Below are positions 9,997 to 21,474 of a stretch of DNA of 64,000 nucleotides, piece by piece. Below the pieces are notes generated by a model. The model was not told the origin of the DNA. It saw only the letters and a program-made list of their open reading frames with translations, and searched no databases. How positions within the stretch are numbered: the stretch's first letter is position 1; every line of letters starts with the position of its first letter. A program made the translations under genes and the position numbers. Source of the stretch: Wolfiporia cocos (taxonomy: Eukaryota; Basidiomycota; Agaricomycetes; Polyporales; Phaeolaceae); assembly GCA_029448655.1 (NCBI GenBank), contig JACCLO010000009.1, positions 2,542,001 through 2,606,000 of the forward strand, in the 5' to 3' direction.

Positions 9997-12900
9997 GAGG
10001 GAAGCCCACGGTCTTACCCTCCGAGAAAGCAGCGCATGTAATTACCTCATTCGAGAAGAATCGATCCCTCTTCATCCCGGTAATCATGACGCTGGCAAAA
10101 CCCATGAAATGCAACGCATTAATCAACTCAGGAGCAATGTCGAACCTGATCCACAGCAGAGTGGTAGAAAAATACAAGGTGCCTACGCAACCCTTGAAAA
10201 ACCTGATCGTTGTCAAGAACGTTGACGGAACGGAAAACAAAGACGGACGAATAGATCGAGAAGCCACCATACTCCTACGATACCCAAAAACCCAGAAGAC
10301 ACGGAAAGTCTGATTCCTGGTGGGGTCGATCGGCACAGAAAATATGATCCTAGGGTATGGGTGGCTAAAGGACGAAAACCCCACGATCGACTGGAAAGAT
10401 CAGACGGTTGACGTACGATCGATACTAGGGGCCGAGGAAAGAAAACCAGAAACCACAATCCGAATGGATACGGTGGAGATGGTAATTGCCCCAGAAGGAA
10501 AGATCCCGACACGAGGAACTCAAGAAGCTGCGGGATACGATCTCTATGCCGCAGAAGAAACCGAGATCTCAGCCGGGGGATGGAAACTCGTCTCTACAGG
10601 AGTAAAGATGAAGATCCCAAAAGGGTCATATGGGAGATTGGCTGGACGATCTGGCAACACCCTCAGACATGGATTGGTAGTACAAGCAGGAGTCATAGAC
10701 TCAGACTACCGAGGAGACGTTGGAGTCATCATCTTCAACCACTCAGACAAAGCACACAGGGTTATCCCGGGCATGCGAATAGCCCAGATAATATTCAAAC
10801 GACACCTCACCCCCGACATCATAGAGGTCAAAGACCTAGATGAAACAGAACGAGGGGAGAAAGGGTTCGGGTCCACAGACCAACGGGAAGAAACGGCCCA
10901 ACGATTATACACCCCCGACGAATACGAAGCAATCCGACGCTTCGTAAAGAATAACCCTAAGATTATAGGGAGAAAAGGGGAGACAAAAAGAAAATTCCGA
11001 ACGAAGATACAGATCATTAATGCTGTCAGGAAAGCATTAACAAAATCCCAAGAATTCGCGCAGAAGACCCGCGAACCAGAAAGGACAATCGAGGAGATGG
11101 TCCCGAAACACCTGTTGAACTTCGCCAAAGTATTCAGCAAGGAATCTGCAGCAGCATTCCCCCCGTCGAGACCATGGGATCACGCAATCGAATTAAAACC
11201 CGACTTCGTGCCGAGAGACTGCAAAGTCTATGCACTATCACCAAGGGAGCAAAAGGCGATGGACCAATTCCTGAAAGAAAACCTGGCCAAGGGATTCATA
11301 GTCCCTTCAAAATCCCCGATGGCGTCACCATTCTTTTTCGTCCCAAAGAAGGATGACGGCCTACGGCCATGTCAAGATTATCGATATCTAAACGAATGGA
11401 CGATAAAAAATGTCTATCCTTTGCCACTTATCTCGGAGCTCCTAGAAAAGCTAAAGGGAGCGAAAATCTTTACGAAAATGGACCTCAGAGTGGGATACAA
11501 CAACATTCGAATCAAAGCGGGAGATGAATGGAAAGCAGCCTTCAAAACAAACCGAGGGTTATACGAACCCACAGTTATGTTTTTCGGGCTATGCAACGCA
11601 CCCGGGACCTTTCAGGCCATGATGAATGAAATCCTAAAAGAAGAAATCCTCGAAGGATGGGTGCTTGTTTACATGGACGACATCCTCATTTTCTCAGAAG
11701 ATGAGAAAACACACAAGGAACGGGAACGACGAATCCTTCAGAGGTTGGTGGATAACCACCTCTTTGTGAAACCCGAAAAATGCGCCTTCGGCGTCGACAA
11801 AGTCGAATTTCTGGGGCTGGTCATCACCCCAGGAAATATCCAGATGGACCCAGCGAAACTCAACGGAATTAAAGAGTGGCCGACTCCCCGGAATCTCAAA
11901 GAAGTCAGATCCTTCTTAGGATTTGCGAACTTCTATCGGAAATTCATCGATCACTACTCAACGCACGCCCGACCCCTGGTGGACCTCACAAAAACGGTCA
12001 CAGGAACAGGGTTCCAGTGGACGGATAAAGAACAGAAAGCGTTCAACTTCATGAAGCAGGCATTCACAACGGCGCCCGCATTAGGAACACCAGACAAGGA
12101 GAAACCATTCATCCTCGAAACAGACGCATCTCAGTTCGCCACAGGAGCAGTACTGAAACAGACAGATGAAACGGGGCATGAACGGCCGGTGGGATATCTC
12201 TCACAATCCCTGCAATCAGCAGAACGGAACTACGAAATCTATGATCGCGAACTACTCAGAATAGTCCGAGCACTAGAAGAATGGCGGCACCTGTTAGAAG
12301 GAGCACCGCATCGGATCTTGATCCGAAGTGATCACCAGAACCTGACGTACTGGAGAAGCCCACAGCGCCTAAACCGGCGACAAGCGAGATGGCATCTATT
12401 CCTTTTGCAACTCGACCTGAAGTTGCAGCACGTCCCCGGAAAGAAGCTGGTCATGGCCGACACACTTTCTAGGTTATACCACCTTGATGAAAGTGACGAA
12501 GACAACGAGGGAATAACCATGATTCCAGACGAGCTCGTCGTCCATGCGATCCAGATCCCGATCATTGATCGAATCAAAAACGCCAGCGATCGAGATGAAT
12601 CTGCGGAACAGGCGATCCGCGCCCTAGAAGGCACAGGCGAATTCCCTGCGAAAACCGCCGCAGATGATTGGCAGCAAACGGATGGAATATTGCTCTACAA
12701 GTGCAGGATGTACGTGCCAAAGGATGAAGGTCTTCGACGGGACGTCATCTCAAAATACCACGACTTGATCCCAGCCGGGCACCCCGGAATCTGGGGAACA
12801 ACGGTACAGGTCACGACCCACTTTTGGTGGCCTGACATGAGAACAATGATAACGGAATATGTCCGGGGCTGCGCAATCTGTCAACAGATGAAACCTGATC

Positions 12901-14504
12901 GAAATCCGATCAAACCCCCACTACAACCGATACCGATGCGGGAGGACGCCCTCCCCTTCTCACAATGTTCGGTCGATTTTGTCACCGATCTGCCAAGAGT
13001 AGGAAAGTATGACTCAATGATGGTGATCGTCGACCATGGCCTATCCAAGGCAATCTCTCTCACCCCGTGCGACAAAACAATCACTAGCGAAGGGGCGGCG
13101 GAGATATTCCATCAAAAGATCTACTCGCTATATGGCATTCCCCGAAAGATCATTTCAGACAGAGGACCGCAGTTCGCATCAAAGCTTTTCAAGGAGTTAT
13201 GCAAACTGCAGGGAACAGAGTCAGCAATGAGCACAGCATACCACCCCCAGACAGGCGGACAAACAGAAAGGATGAACCAACAGATCGAAGTATACCTTCG
13301 CATCTATTGCATGAATGACCCGTTTCAGTGGGTACAACGACTACCTGACGTCGAGTTCGCACACAACACCCGACGAACTGAAAAGCGACCCGCGCCACTT
13401 GAAATAATCTTGGGATACACCCCGAGAGGATTCCCAGATTACGACAGAGTAGGAAACGTCCCGGCGGCAGTCGATAGGATCAAGAAGATCAAAGAAGCGC
13501 GAAAGATGGCATTCATCGCGCACGAACTGGCTCAGACAAGAATGGCAGGACGATTCCTCCGAGAATTACCGAAGCTAGAGAAAGGGGACAAAGTGTGGCT
13601 CGACGCAAAGAATCTAACTATCCCCTACGAATCTAACAAGCTAGCACCAAAAAGAGAAGGACGCTTCACCATCACAGAAAAGATGGGACCCACGACGTAC
13701 CGGTTGCAGTTACCGGCGAGCTGGAAAATTCATCCAGTATTCCACGCTGCCTTACTAAAACCATTCAGAGAAACGAGGGTGCACGGGCCCAATTACCTAT
13801 GGCCGCCACCTGATATCATCAAGGGACAAGAGGAATACGAAGTCGAAGCCATCATTGCTGATAGATGGCGAGGGAAGAAGCATCAGTACTTCGTCAAATG
13901 GAAGGGCTATGCCACGGCCGACAACTCATGGGAAGATGAGGGAAATTTGGAACACTCCAAGGAGTTGATAAAAGACTACCACAGGACGAGGGTCAGGACA
14001 ACCCCAACACTCGAAAACCGAACAGTAATAGTATGTCGACAACTCACCACCAACTCCCTCGCCACGCCGCAACCCCCCACAGCGACGCAGGTCGCAGAGA
14101 AGGACGACCAAGAGGTACGCCGCCGAGGAGGTATTCCCCCCAACACCTACAGATCAGGCACGCCCTGCTCTGGTACAGGGCCGAGGGACCCTTTGCTGGC
14201 CGAGCCGATGGCTGGACGGCCCTCTTCGACATCGCGCAGGACCTCACCCACGTCTACAGCTCGTACCAGAATATTACCGAGGACCTCGTCCGAATGGAGG
14301 GGCAGATCCGAGCGCAGAGGGAGGGACTCGAGTTACTCACCGACAGACTTATCGACAGACTGGCCGCCACCACGACGGCCCAATTACGACACACACTCAA
14401 CGACTTCGAGGATCGAGAGCACACTACTTCCGGTCGACCCGAATACGTGCCGCAACCCGCCTTTTCACCACCGACGAACGACGCCGAGTTGCAAGGCCGT
14501 TTGA
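9933..14504 (+). pseudogene. pol: Pol of element 1: protease, dUTPase, RT, RNase H, integrase, chromodomain
   Basis: The frame is open from 9933 except for the TGA at 10311-10313. Protease: the expected LIDSGA motif reads LINSGA, so the catalytic Asp is Asn (10125-10127). dUTPase (about 10480-10884) keeps all five motifs: AAGYDL, GRSG, AGVIDSDYRG, RIAQII and RGEKGFGST. Reverse transcriptase carries YMDD at 11670-11681. RNase H begins at ETDASQFATGA, and the integrase has its HHCC zinc region and a DDE core with SDRGPQF and QTERMNQQ. A chromodomain sits at about 13830-13995 (YFVKWKGY, NSWE). Past it the frame stays open to 14504, but that tail overlaps the more convincing third ORF and may be noncoding. 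The lost protease Asp and the stop make this copy inactive. Confidence 0.92.
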
Positions 14505-15093
14505 TTTTATGGAACGCGATCGAGTATTATTTCCACTGCCTACCGAGACTCAGAGAGCCCACCGAACAGGAGCTAGAGACCAGACGTCACGTATTCCTGG
14601 TATGGGAGGCGACGGGAGACGTGAACCACCTGCACGCCCGATGAGCCCTAGGGCTACCCCAGCGCGACAGCGAAGAGCGAATAGCACACCGCCTATTTGA
14701 CGATCTCCTTCAGTGCAGAGTATTACCCGTGAGGAGTTTGAGCGAGGTGCGAGGGAGCACGAACGAGACACCGCCTCCTTACCCACATGGGCGGCACGGA
14801 ACCTCCACCGAGCCGCACACCACTGGAGGTACCGACACAATGAATACCTCCGCGATATCCCTTCCCTACGGGTACCAGCGAGGCCCTCACCCGAGCAGCC
14901 CTGTCGACAATGTGGTTCCGCTAACCACTGGATCCTCGACTGCCCCGACTATATTTGCCGAGCTTGTGGGCTCAATCAACCAGGTCATCGACAGAATGAG
15001 TGTCGCCAACACTTCGTATGGCGAACTCCTACGACCCCGTCCCTCAGCGGGAATGGCGACATCTACAACGAGCAGGATGCCGAGGCGCTCTGA
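14033..15093 (+). pseudogene. Third ORF of element 1: helical protein with two zinc knuckles, broken
   Basis: From the ATG at 14033 a 203-codon frame, -1 relative to pol, runs to a TGA at 14642-14644. Its middle is helical and rich in Leu, Glu and Arg, like a coiled coil. Sense continues past the TGA in the same frame for about 35 codons. After a shift, the frame opening at about 14701 runs to 15093 and holds CRQCGSANHWILDC (C-X2-C-X4-H-X4-C) and CRACGLNQPGHRQNEC. The simplest reading is one nucleic-acid-binding protein of about 350 residues in the position where env lies in other retroelements, damaged by one stop and one frameshift. It has no signal peptide or membrane segment, so it is not an envelope protein. 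Its function is unknown to me. Confidence 0.65.
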
Positions 15094-15132
15094 AGGGGGA
15101 GACTTGGGAATTCCGTCGAGGCCGACAAATGC

Positions 15133-15147
15133 CTAGAGAGGGGCTGA
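15133..15147 (+). other. Polypurine tract of element 1
   Basis: TAGAGAGGGGCTGA lies immediately before the TGTTACGG of the 3' LTR, where plus-strand DNA synthesis would be primed. Confidence 0.65.
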
Positions 15148-15856
15148 TGTTACGGTTATTTTGAATTTTTGAACGCTGACAGAACTCACCATTGGGCCAA
15201 TACGATACAGGGACTTGTTGCACAACCAACTCCCCTGGCTACTCGTGACTCTACTGGGCGCATCCCCAGTTGTACTAGTCTGTAGGGCGCGTTTCATCTT
15301 CGGCAGATCCAACTCTGCCACCGTTTCATGTTCATCGTTTATTAGCTGATAGATGGCGTTCAACCGCCATCATTCCTATCTATCGTCTCGGATATATCAC
15401 TACATACTTATCAAACGTTTGGTACTATAGCGTAGATAGTATCGGTGACATCTGGGACAGGCTTGACCCCTAAAACCTAACGAAGTATATAAACTCATGT
15501 ATTTACTGTCGAGGCTCTTCAGCTCGACCTTGTTGTACAAACAAGAAGTCTTATACTCGTTCTCAAATGTAGGAAACTACGCTCAGTATTTCTCTCTCGA
15601 GCAACCGAACGACTAAGTCCTCGAAGTGCATATTGACTTCTCGGACTTAGGCGAGTCTTATATTCTATCAAGATTCGCACCTGAACAGATTATATCCTCT
15701 AACGCGTATTGGAGGTTTACCGATCTCCTAGAGAAACCTCTCTAGGACTTGAAGGCATCTAACGAGTATTTGCCTTGCATACGGCTCTCGCCTACGTGCA
15801 GAAGAACAACCTATATTCGCGATTCGAATATACAAACGGGTATTCGACCCGTAACA
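15148..15856 (+). repeat. 3' LTR of element 1 (709 bp)
   Basis: It starts TGTTACGG and ends CCGTAACA. The TATA box is at 15486-15493 and the 11-mer AGCTCGACCTT at 15521-15531. Confidence 0.93.
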
Positions 15857-17028
15857 CCCAATCACATCCGGAGTCACAGCACAAGCACCTAGGCTTGAAT
15901 GAGAGGTTATCATAACTTGGAGATCTTCACTAGATACAGAAGAAACATTGCAAATGGAATGAAAACCAGCAAGACTCATCAATTCAATTTTGAAAAGTCA
16001 CTTGAAACAATCAAAAAGCTGAGCAACAGGGGAACAAGAGGATGCATGTGCAGAATCATGCAGGGGACACTCGCTGTGTGAAGGCACAGTGCCAACATCA
16101 ATGGAAAGTGACCTCAAACTATGCCCATCAGCAATGGGTTCGCAAATCCACAACACTTCTGCAGAAGACAAAGGTGCAGTAGCTGATATCACTGATGAAG
16201 ATTCAAAAGGCAATAGATCGGCCAGACGCGACTGAACTAAGATGGCAAGATTTAATCGCACAGAAGCGAGGTGGGGTATGGCACGTGCCAGGCAGTATCA
16301 TTGAAGAAAAAGTGAGTACAGCAACAAAAAGACAAAGGGAAGAGGAAGAAACACACCATGGGATGGTGAAGGCTCCCAGATATGGCCAGGAGGCAAGTTT
16401 TCCAGTACGGACGTAGGCAGCTCGACAAGCCCATGAAGCTCCAATAAAGGCTGACAAGCAAAAACCAGTGGACCGTGGGAGGTTTGAAACGGGCATGGAG
16501 AATGTAGAGAGGTAGCAACCCCACAATGTGGGCACCATTACAGGCCCTGAACCACAGGAGTAAGCAACGCTGCCTCATACTGATACGCAGCGAGGGAGAT
16601 TGTGCTCGCTAGCGTAGTTGGAAGAGATGCGTCATTGTGCAGCATCGGAATTGACGAGAAAGTTGGATTCCAGCATACGAGCCGACAACAGCAAGGCGAG
16701 GAAGGCAAGCCGCCTTGTTTTTCGCCTCACGAAGGGCAGATGCCGAGGCAAACGCGGCAAAACCCAAAAGGTAAAGATTTCACACACTTAGGAACAGGAT
16801 AAACCACGGGCGTCAAAAGATGAAACAAAAAATAGGCGCCTTGCAAAAGTTGTATGTTCGTTTGACGAATTCGCGACGATAAGAACCCACTACCTTCGGT
16901 AGCGGGAATTCGCCAGGCCAGGCCAGGCCAGGACACGCCACGCTGTGCTCGTCGGGAAAAATGAGTCTGCAAGATACATGCTCCCTCCTCTCTTCATTAC
17001 TACCACCAACACCCATCAGTTGACTGCT
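15857..17028. other. Gene-free stretch between element 1 and the membrane-protein gene
   Basis: A few ORFs of 60-110 codons lie on both strands, none with recognisable motifs or clear splice structure. A triple repeat of ccaggccagg occurs at about 16912-16932. The last 100 bases presumably hold the promoter of the gene at 17029. I see no other transposon ends. Confidence 0.45.
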
Positions 17029-18623
17029 ATGTCAGCGCGACTACATGCGTTATTGAATTATGGAAGGCACCTCTTGCTCTTCATCCCGCAGGGAATCGCA
17101 TCATTTGCGTGGAAATGGCCCCTTCAAGGCATCTACTTCTCTGTTGCGAGTAAGTGACGCTCTATATTTTTAATATAAAAGGGTATGGGATATATGCGAG
17201 CAACAAGCGACCTGCTGTAATGTTGCCATTGAATAATTCATTTGGACGCCAATTTGTCTGTCATGAAAAGTTCAGATGAATTGCAAACCATATATGCATA
17301 CTGCATACCTATGTCACGTATGTCGACGGCTGACAGTCAGTCTGCTGCAGATCCATCGTTGCTCCTCTCTGTCTGGCCAGCCCTCCTCAAGACGCTGTTT
17401 TTTTCCATTCTGATCTTCAGCGCGCTCTTGCTCTTCACCTTTCTCCCCCAAATGGCGATACATGTCCTGGTCTCCGGCCCACTCGTCTCTATCCTCGCTC
17501 CTATCCTCGCTCCTATCCTCGTTCCTATCTTCTTTCTACCTACCCTCGCTCTCCTCCTCGCTTCTATCATCACTTTCCTCGCTCTTATCTTCGTTCTATT
17601 TGCTCCTCCCATCGCTCTCGCTCCTATCCTCGCTCCTATCTTCGCTCCCCTCGCTCTCGCTCCTATCCTCGCTCCCCTCGCTCTTATCCTCGCTCCCCTC
17701 GCTCCTGTCCTCGCTCCTGTCCTCGCTCCTGTCCTCGCTCTCTTCGCTCCTATCCTCGCTATCCTCGCTCCTATCCTCGCTGTCCTCGCTCCTATCCTCG
17801 CTATCCTCGTTCCTATCTTCGCTATCCTCGTTCCTATCCTCGCTATCCTCGCTCCTATCCTCGCTATCTTCGCTCCTATCCTCGCTTCTATCCTCTCTTC
17901 TATCCTCGCTATCCTCACTTCTATCCTCGCTATCCTCGTTCCTATCCTCGCTATCCTCGCTCCTATCCTCACTCTCCTCGGCATTAGCGCCCAGACTGTA
18001 CTGATCTTCAGCTTCTTCGCGTACCCACTCCTGCTTGCGCCGGCCCTCGCGCATGTCTTCGACGCCACTCTGCGCGCGCGAGGCCAGGGCGAGCTTGTCG
18101 AGTCTGGGCTCACGCGCACTCGTAACCCCGGCGCTGAAGGTGCACTGCTGAAGCCGTTCCAGGCACTCTCGGGCGGCGGGCCCCTACGCTACCTCGTGAC
18201 ACTCTCCCTTAACTTCGTGCCTCTTCTCGGAATAGCTGCTTTTGTGCTGTACAATGGCTATAAGAGCGGCCCGAGCTGGCATGCACGCTATTTCCAGCTC
18301 AAAGGCTGCTCTGAAGCGCAACGGCAGGCGTTTGTAGACAGACGGAGGGCGGAGTACACTATGTGAGTGCAAGTTTCTCTGCTCTTGTTATTGATGCGCA
18401 GCCGTGATAGCGTGGAGACTAATTTGGCGCATGCAGGTTTGGCATTGTTTCTCTCCTTTTCACACTTATCCCGCTCGTCGGCCCCGTATTCATTTTCACG
18501 AACACTGTCGGCGCCGCGATGTGGGCCGCACAGCTTGAGGCCCAGGCGAACCTCATTGATGGAGTTGCGCAGCTGCAACCTCCTGTACCCGATTCTAGCG
18601 CAGAATCGGATAACGAGGAATGA
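17029..18623 (+). CDS. Multipass membrane protein, EI24/RRT8-like C-terminus, with a coding minisatellite
   Basis: Three exons fit in phase: 17029-17149, 17351-18362 and 18437-18623, with 5' sites GTAAGT and GTGAGT and 3' sites CTGCAG and ATGCAG. The N-terminus is short and Trp-rich. The second exon opens with a hydrophobic helix (LLKTLFFSILIFSALLLFTF). A run of more than 150 residues follows, made almost only of Leu, Ala, Ile and Pro in LAPI/LAIL repeats, and then more membrane segments. The C-terminal exon (FGIVSLLFTLIPLVGPVF and then TNTVGAA) looks like the closing segment of the fungal RRT8/LDS and EI24-related membrane proteins, some of which act at lipid droplets or the ER. Family assignment is from memory of that segment only. 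The repeat must lengthen or replace part of the membrane region. Confidence 0.65.
17487..17982 (+). repeat. In-frame minisatellite, 12-bp and 21-bp units, inside the membrane-protein exon
   Basis: About 500 bp built from CTCGCTCCTATC (LAPI) and its 21-bp extension with CTCGCTATC (LAILAPI). Changes are mostly single bases, and unit lengths are multiples of three, so the plus-strand frame stays open throughout. The strong strand composition bias also leaves long open frames on the opposite strand and in the next plus frame, which are by-products. Confidence 0.95.
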
Positions 18624-19018
18624 TAATACGAACCTGGAATCATAGAAAATGCAGTAGATCAAGTACACATAAACGGATTGTTCGTGACATTGACCCTATC
18701 CTGAATACTGATGCTGTACATACAGCTAGAAGATGCATGCCTGGGTCAACTGTTGGGGACGTCCTGACTGATTAGACATTACATCGGATGCCTCGTCTTG
18801 TATCTCTGTAGCCATTTGCTCACTCGATGGAATAATTTTTGAGGACACATGGAGCCGCGTTTATCGGTGGTCTCCAGCAACTGTTGCCTGGCGAGCATCT
18901 AACTGGAGATCACAGTTCAGACTTTCACTCATGATGTCCTGGTATGATTAAGCTCCTAAACCCATCTGTTGCTGGAGTATTCTTGCTCCAAAAGTCATAA
19001 GATAGTGGACATCAGGAA
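18624..19018. other. Short gene-free stretch
   Basis: It holds the 3' flank of the membrane-protein gene and nothing else I can identify before the solo LTR. Confidence 0.5.
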
Positions 19019-19023
19019 CAGGC

Positions 19024-19743
19024 TGTTACTGGTTGAATACCCATTTGTATATTCATTCGTATATTTGAGTCGTGAATATAAATTATTCTTTTGTGTGTAG
19101 TCCCGCAGACAAGCACAAGGCAAATATTATCTGAATAAGCCTTTGGGCCCTAAGTCAAAGGCTCTAGGGGAATGTTCGATATTCAACATGTGTTAGAGAA
19201 TATTATCAGTTCAAGAGCAAGTCCTTTGAAATAGAAGACTTGCCTAAGTCCGAGAAGTCAGAGTGCACTTCAAGGACTTAGTCAGTTCAGAGCTCAGTGA
19301 ATACTAAGTGTAGTTTCCTACATTTGAGAATGAGTATAAGACTTCTTGTTTATACAACAAGGTCGAGCTGAAGAGCCTCGACACTAAGTACATCAGTTTA
19401 TATACTATGTTAGGTTTCAGGAGTCCTGTTTGTCCCAGATGTCACTGATACTATCTATGCTATAGTACAAAATGTTTGATAGATATGTAGTGATATATCT
19501 GAAATGATAGATAGTAATGATAATGGCAGTTGAACGCCATCTGCCAATCAACAAATGATAAATATGAAATGGGGCAGAGTTGGATCTGCCAGAGTTGAAA
19601 TGTGCCCTATACACTAGTACAACAGGGGTTATGCCCAGTATAGTCACGGGTAGCCAGGGGTTTGGTTGCACAACAAGTCCCTGTATCGTATTCACCCAAT
19701 GGTGAGTTCTGCCAGTGTTTGGAAAATTAAAACATCCATAACA
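19024..19743 (-). repeat. Solo LTR related to the element-1 family (720 bp), with target duplication
   Basis: It starts TGTTACTGG and ends CCATAACA, and is flanked by a perfect 5-bp duplication CAGGC (19019-19023 and 19744-19748). Its reverse complement aligns with the element-1 LTR but is clearly more diverged. The 11-mer is conserved without change (minus strand, 19369-19359), with a TATATAAA upstream. Confidence 0.92.
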
Positions 19744-19964
19744 CAGGCACCTTTATGTAAGCTGTGTGCTACAAGAGGGTATTGACTGGGAATGCTCTAT
19801 TTTATTCTGTGCTATGCAAACAAATGCTTCCCATGTGTGATTCAATATGTAATGTCATGACTAATATTTATAATACACTGAAGTTAAAGTCTTTCTACCT
19901 CTGCAGCCCCCTCATGACCCCTCATCCCTGTGTCCACATTCCTCTGATGGGCTCATCCTGTATT

Positions 19965-20940
19965 CCAGGTAATTGGTCAGCCCACCCAGCATTCCAGGTA
20001 CATAGCATTTTGGTTGGTGTTACGGATCGAATATCCGTTCGGCTGAAATAACTAAGTCGAGTTACTCAGCGTATCAAGTAGCGCACTACTCGTCGGACTC
20101 AGCAGAGTCGAGCGTCGATATACTAGCTGCAGGCTTAATTGCTCAAGCCTTTGAGAACGAGTATAAGATCCTTGTAATTCAACAAGGTCGAGCTGAGGAA
20201 CTCGACCAGTATTTACAGCAGGGTTTTTATACTACGATTCTGTAATCGGGGTCATAGTGTCCTTGGTACTGCTACCACTAAGTCCATAAGGTTAGTACAC
20301 TATGATAACTAAGCTGAAACGTTGCGGTTGAGTGCAACAGTGGGTGAAACACAGAAGCTCTGTGGTTGTACACAAGATATCAGCTAGAACCTGATACGCT
20401 ACGAGACTATGGGCATAGGGCTGTTGTACATGAAATGAGGGTCGCTGGTTGAACAGGGAACCCTGGAAATAAACGCGTGCTGGTGCGGTTGAACACTAAG
20501 TCCTCTCCTCCAGTGAGGCGTCAAAGATACTCAAAATATACGGACCGTAACAGTTGGTGGACCAACTGGGGCTCATGGTAACATGGGCACCACAACTCCT
20601 CCCCCCCCCCCAATCAGCCCACCCAGTGTTCCAGGTACATAGCATTTTAGTTGGTGGGCACTGCGACCCCTTGTTGGCCCACCCAGAGTTCCAGGCACAT
20701 AGCATTTTGGTTGGTGGGCTGACTGGGGCTCACAGCAACATGGGCACTGCAACCCCCTGCCAGTCCACCCTGTGTACATAGATTTTTGGTTGATGGGCTG
20801 ACTGGGGCCCATGGCAACATGGGCATCATGACCCTCTGTTGGCCCACCCAGAGTTCCAGGTACATGGTTTTCATTTTGTTGGCTGACCAGGGGTTGCAGC
20901 AACATGACCCCCTGTCGGCCCATTCAGCATTCCAGGTATG
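19965..20940. repeat. Tandem repeat block, unit about 85-115 bp, split by a solo LTR
   Basis: A unit containing CCCACCCAG, then GTTCCAGGTACATAGC, then TTTTGGTTGGTGGG and a gcaacatgggc stretch recurs with starts near 19981, 20618, 20678, 20760, 20843 and 20917. Copies are imperfect and some are truncated. A C10 run lies at about 20601-20610. The solo LTR at 20018-20552 is inserted inside a unit. ORFs here are by-products of the repeats. Confidence 0.8.
20018..20552 (-). repeat. Solo LTR of a second, shorter family (535 bp), with target duplication
   Basis: It starts TGTTACGG and ends CCGTAACA, and is flanked by GTTGG on both sides (20013-20017 and 20553-20557). Most of its sequence does not align with the element-1 LTR. 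It nevertheless keeps the same functional layout on the minus strand: TATAAAAA (20231-20224) and then AGCTCGACCTT (20194-20184), about 37 bases downstream. Confidence 0.9.
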
Positions 20941-21474
20941 TGAACATTTGTCCACTATACATTGATGAATGGCATGTATGTAATACATTATTCCGGTGAA
21001 ATTCACACATTTAGCGCCCGTTGGTGCCAATTGAATTGGCCGCTGTACAAAATAGGTGGCGACTAAGTGCCACACACCATAGTTGAATCATGCATTCAAA
21101 GGCCTACCACTCCCACTTTCCCTGCCACGAGGTCTGGGCATAGCAATGCACAGGAGGCTTTCAAAAACTTCTGTGTATTGCCAACGAAATGCCCAAAGAT
21201 GTTGTAATTGCACTCTCGCTGGGTCGATTCACTGTGACTCTCCCCCCCAAAAAACGATCCTACATTTACTATACTCAAATAAGTACATGTACCTAGGACT
21301 CTGAACATCTGTCTACACAATTTGTGATTGCCTCTCTAGTGCTTCTCTGTAGCACATAATAATGACTTGATTGACTCTGCATGCATGCCAAATGTGTTCT
21401 GCGACCCAACCATAGTGGGTCATGCCAGAACCAATGCTACATCATTAATGAAAGTATCGTCTGATGGTAATTAC
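20941..21474. other. Gene-free stretch
   Basis: No coding sequence, RNA gene or transposon end recognised between the tandem block and the pogo-like MITE. Confidence 0.45.

Larger units (their letters stand above)
7402..15856 (+). mobile_element. Element 1: Ty3/gypsy chromovirus with dUTPase and an extra 3' ORF, decayed
   Basis: Two LTRs of 713 and 709 bp flank gag, pol and a third ORF. Pol order is protease, dUTPase, reverse transcriptase, RNase H, integrase, chromodomain. The chromodomain and a YMDD reverse transcriptase place it with the chromoviruses. Damage: an in-frame TGA in gag (8776-8778), another between protease and dUTPase (10311-10313), a third in the extra ORF (14642-14644), and loss of the protease Asp (10125-10127). 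The flanks TTAGG (7397-7401) and CCCAA (15857-15861) do not match, so the usual target duplication is absent. The two LTRs differ strongly in U3 but almost not at all in R-U5. Confidence 0.93.

Noticed and set aside
7397..15861. A normal target-site duplication for element 1
   Set aside because: TTAGG and CCCAA do not match in either orientation allowed for a duplication.
17337..18119. Long minus-strand and alternative plus-strand frames over the minisatellite (Arg-Ile-Gly and Ser-Glu-Asp repeats)
   Set aside because: They exist only because the 12/21-bp repeat leaves every frame open. Splice phases and the conserved C-terminus support the LAPI frame.
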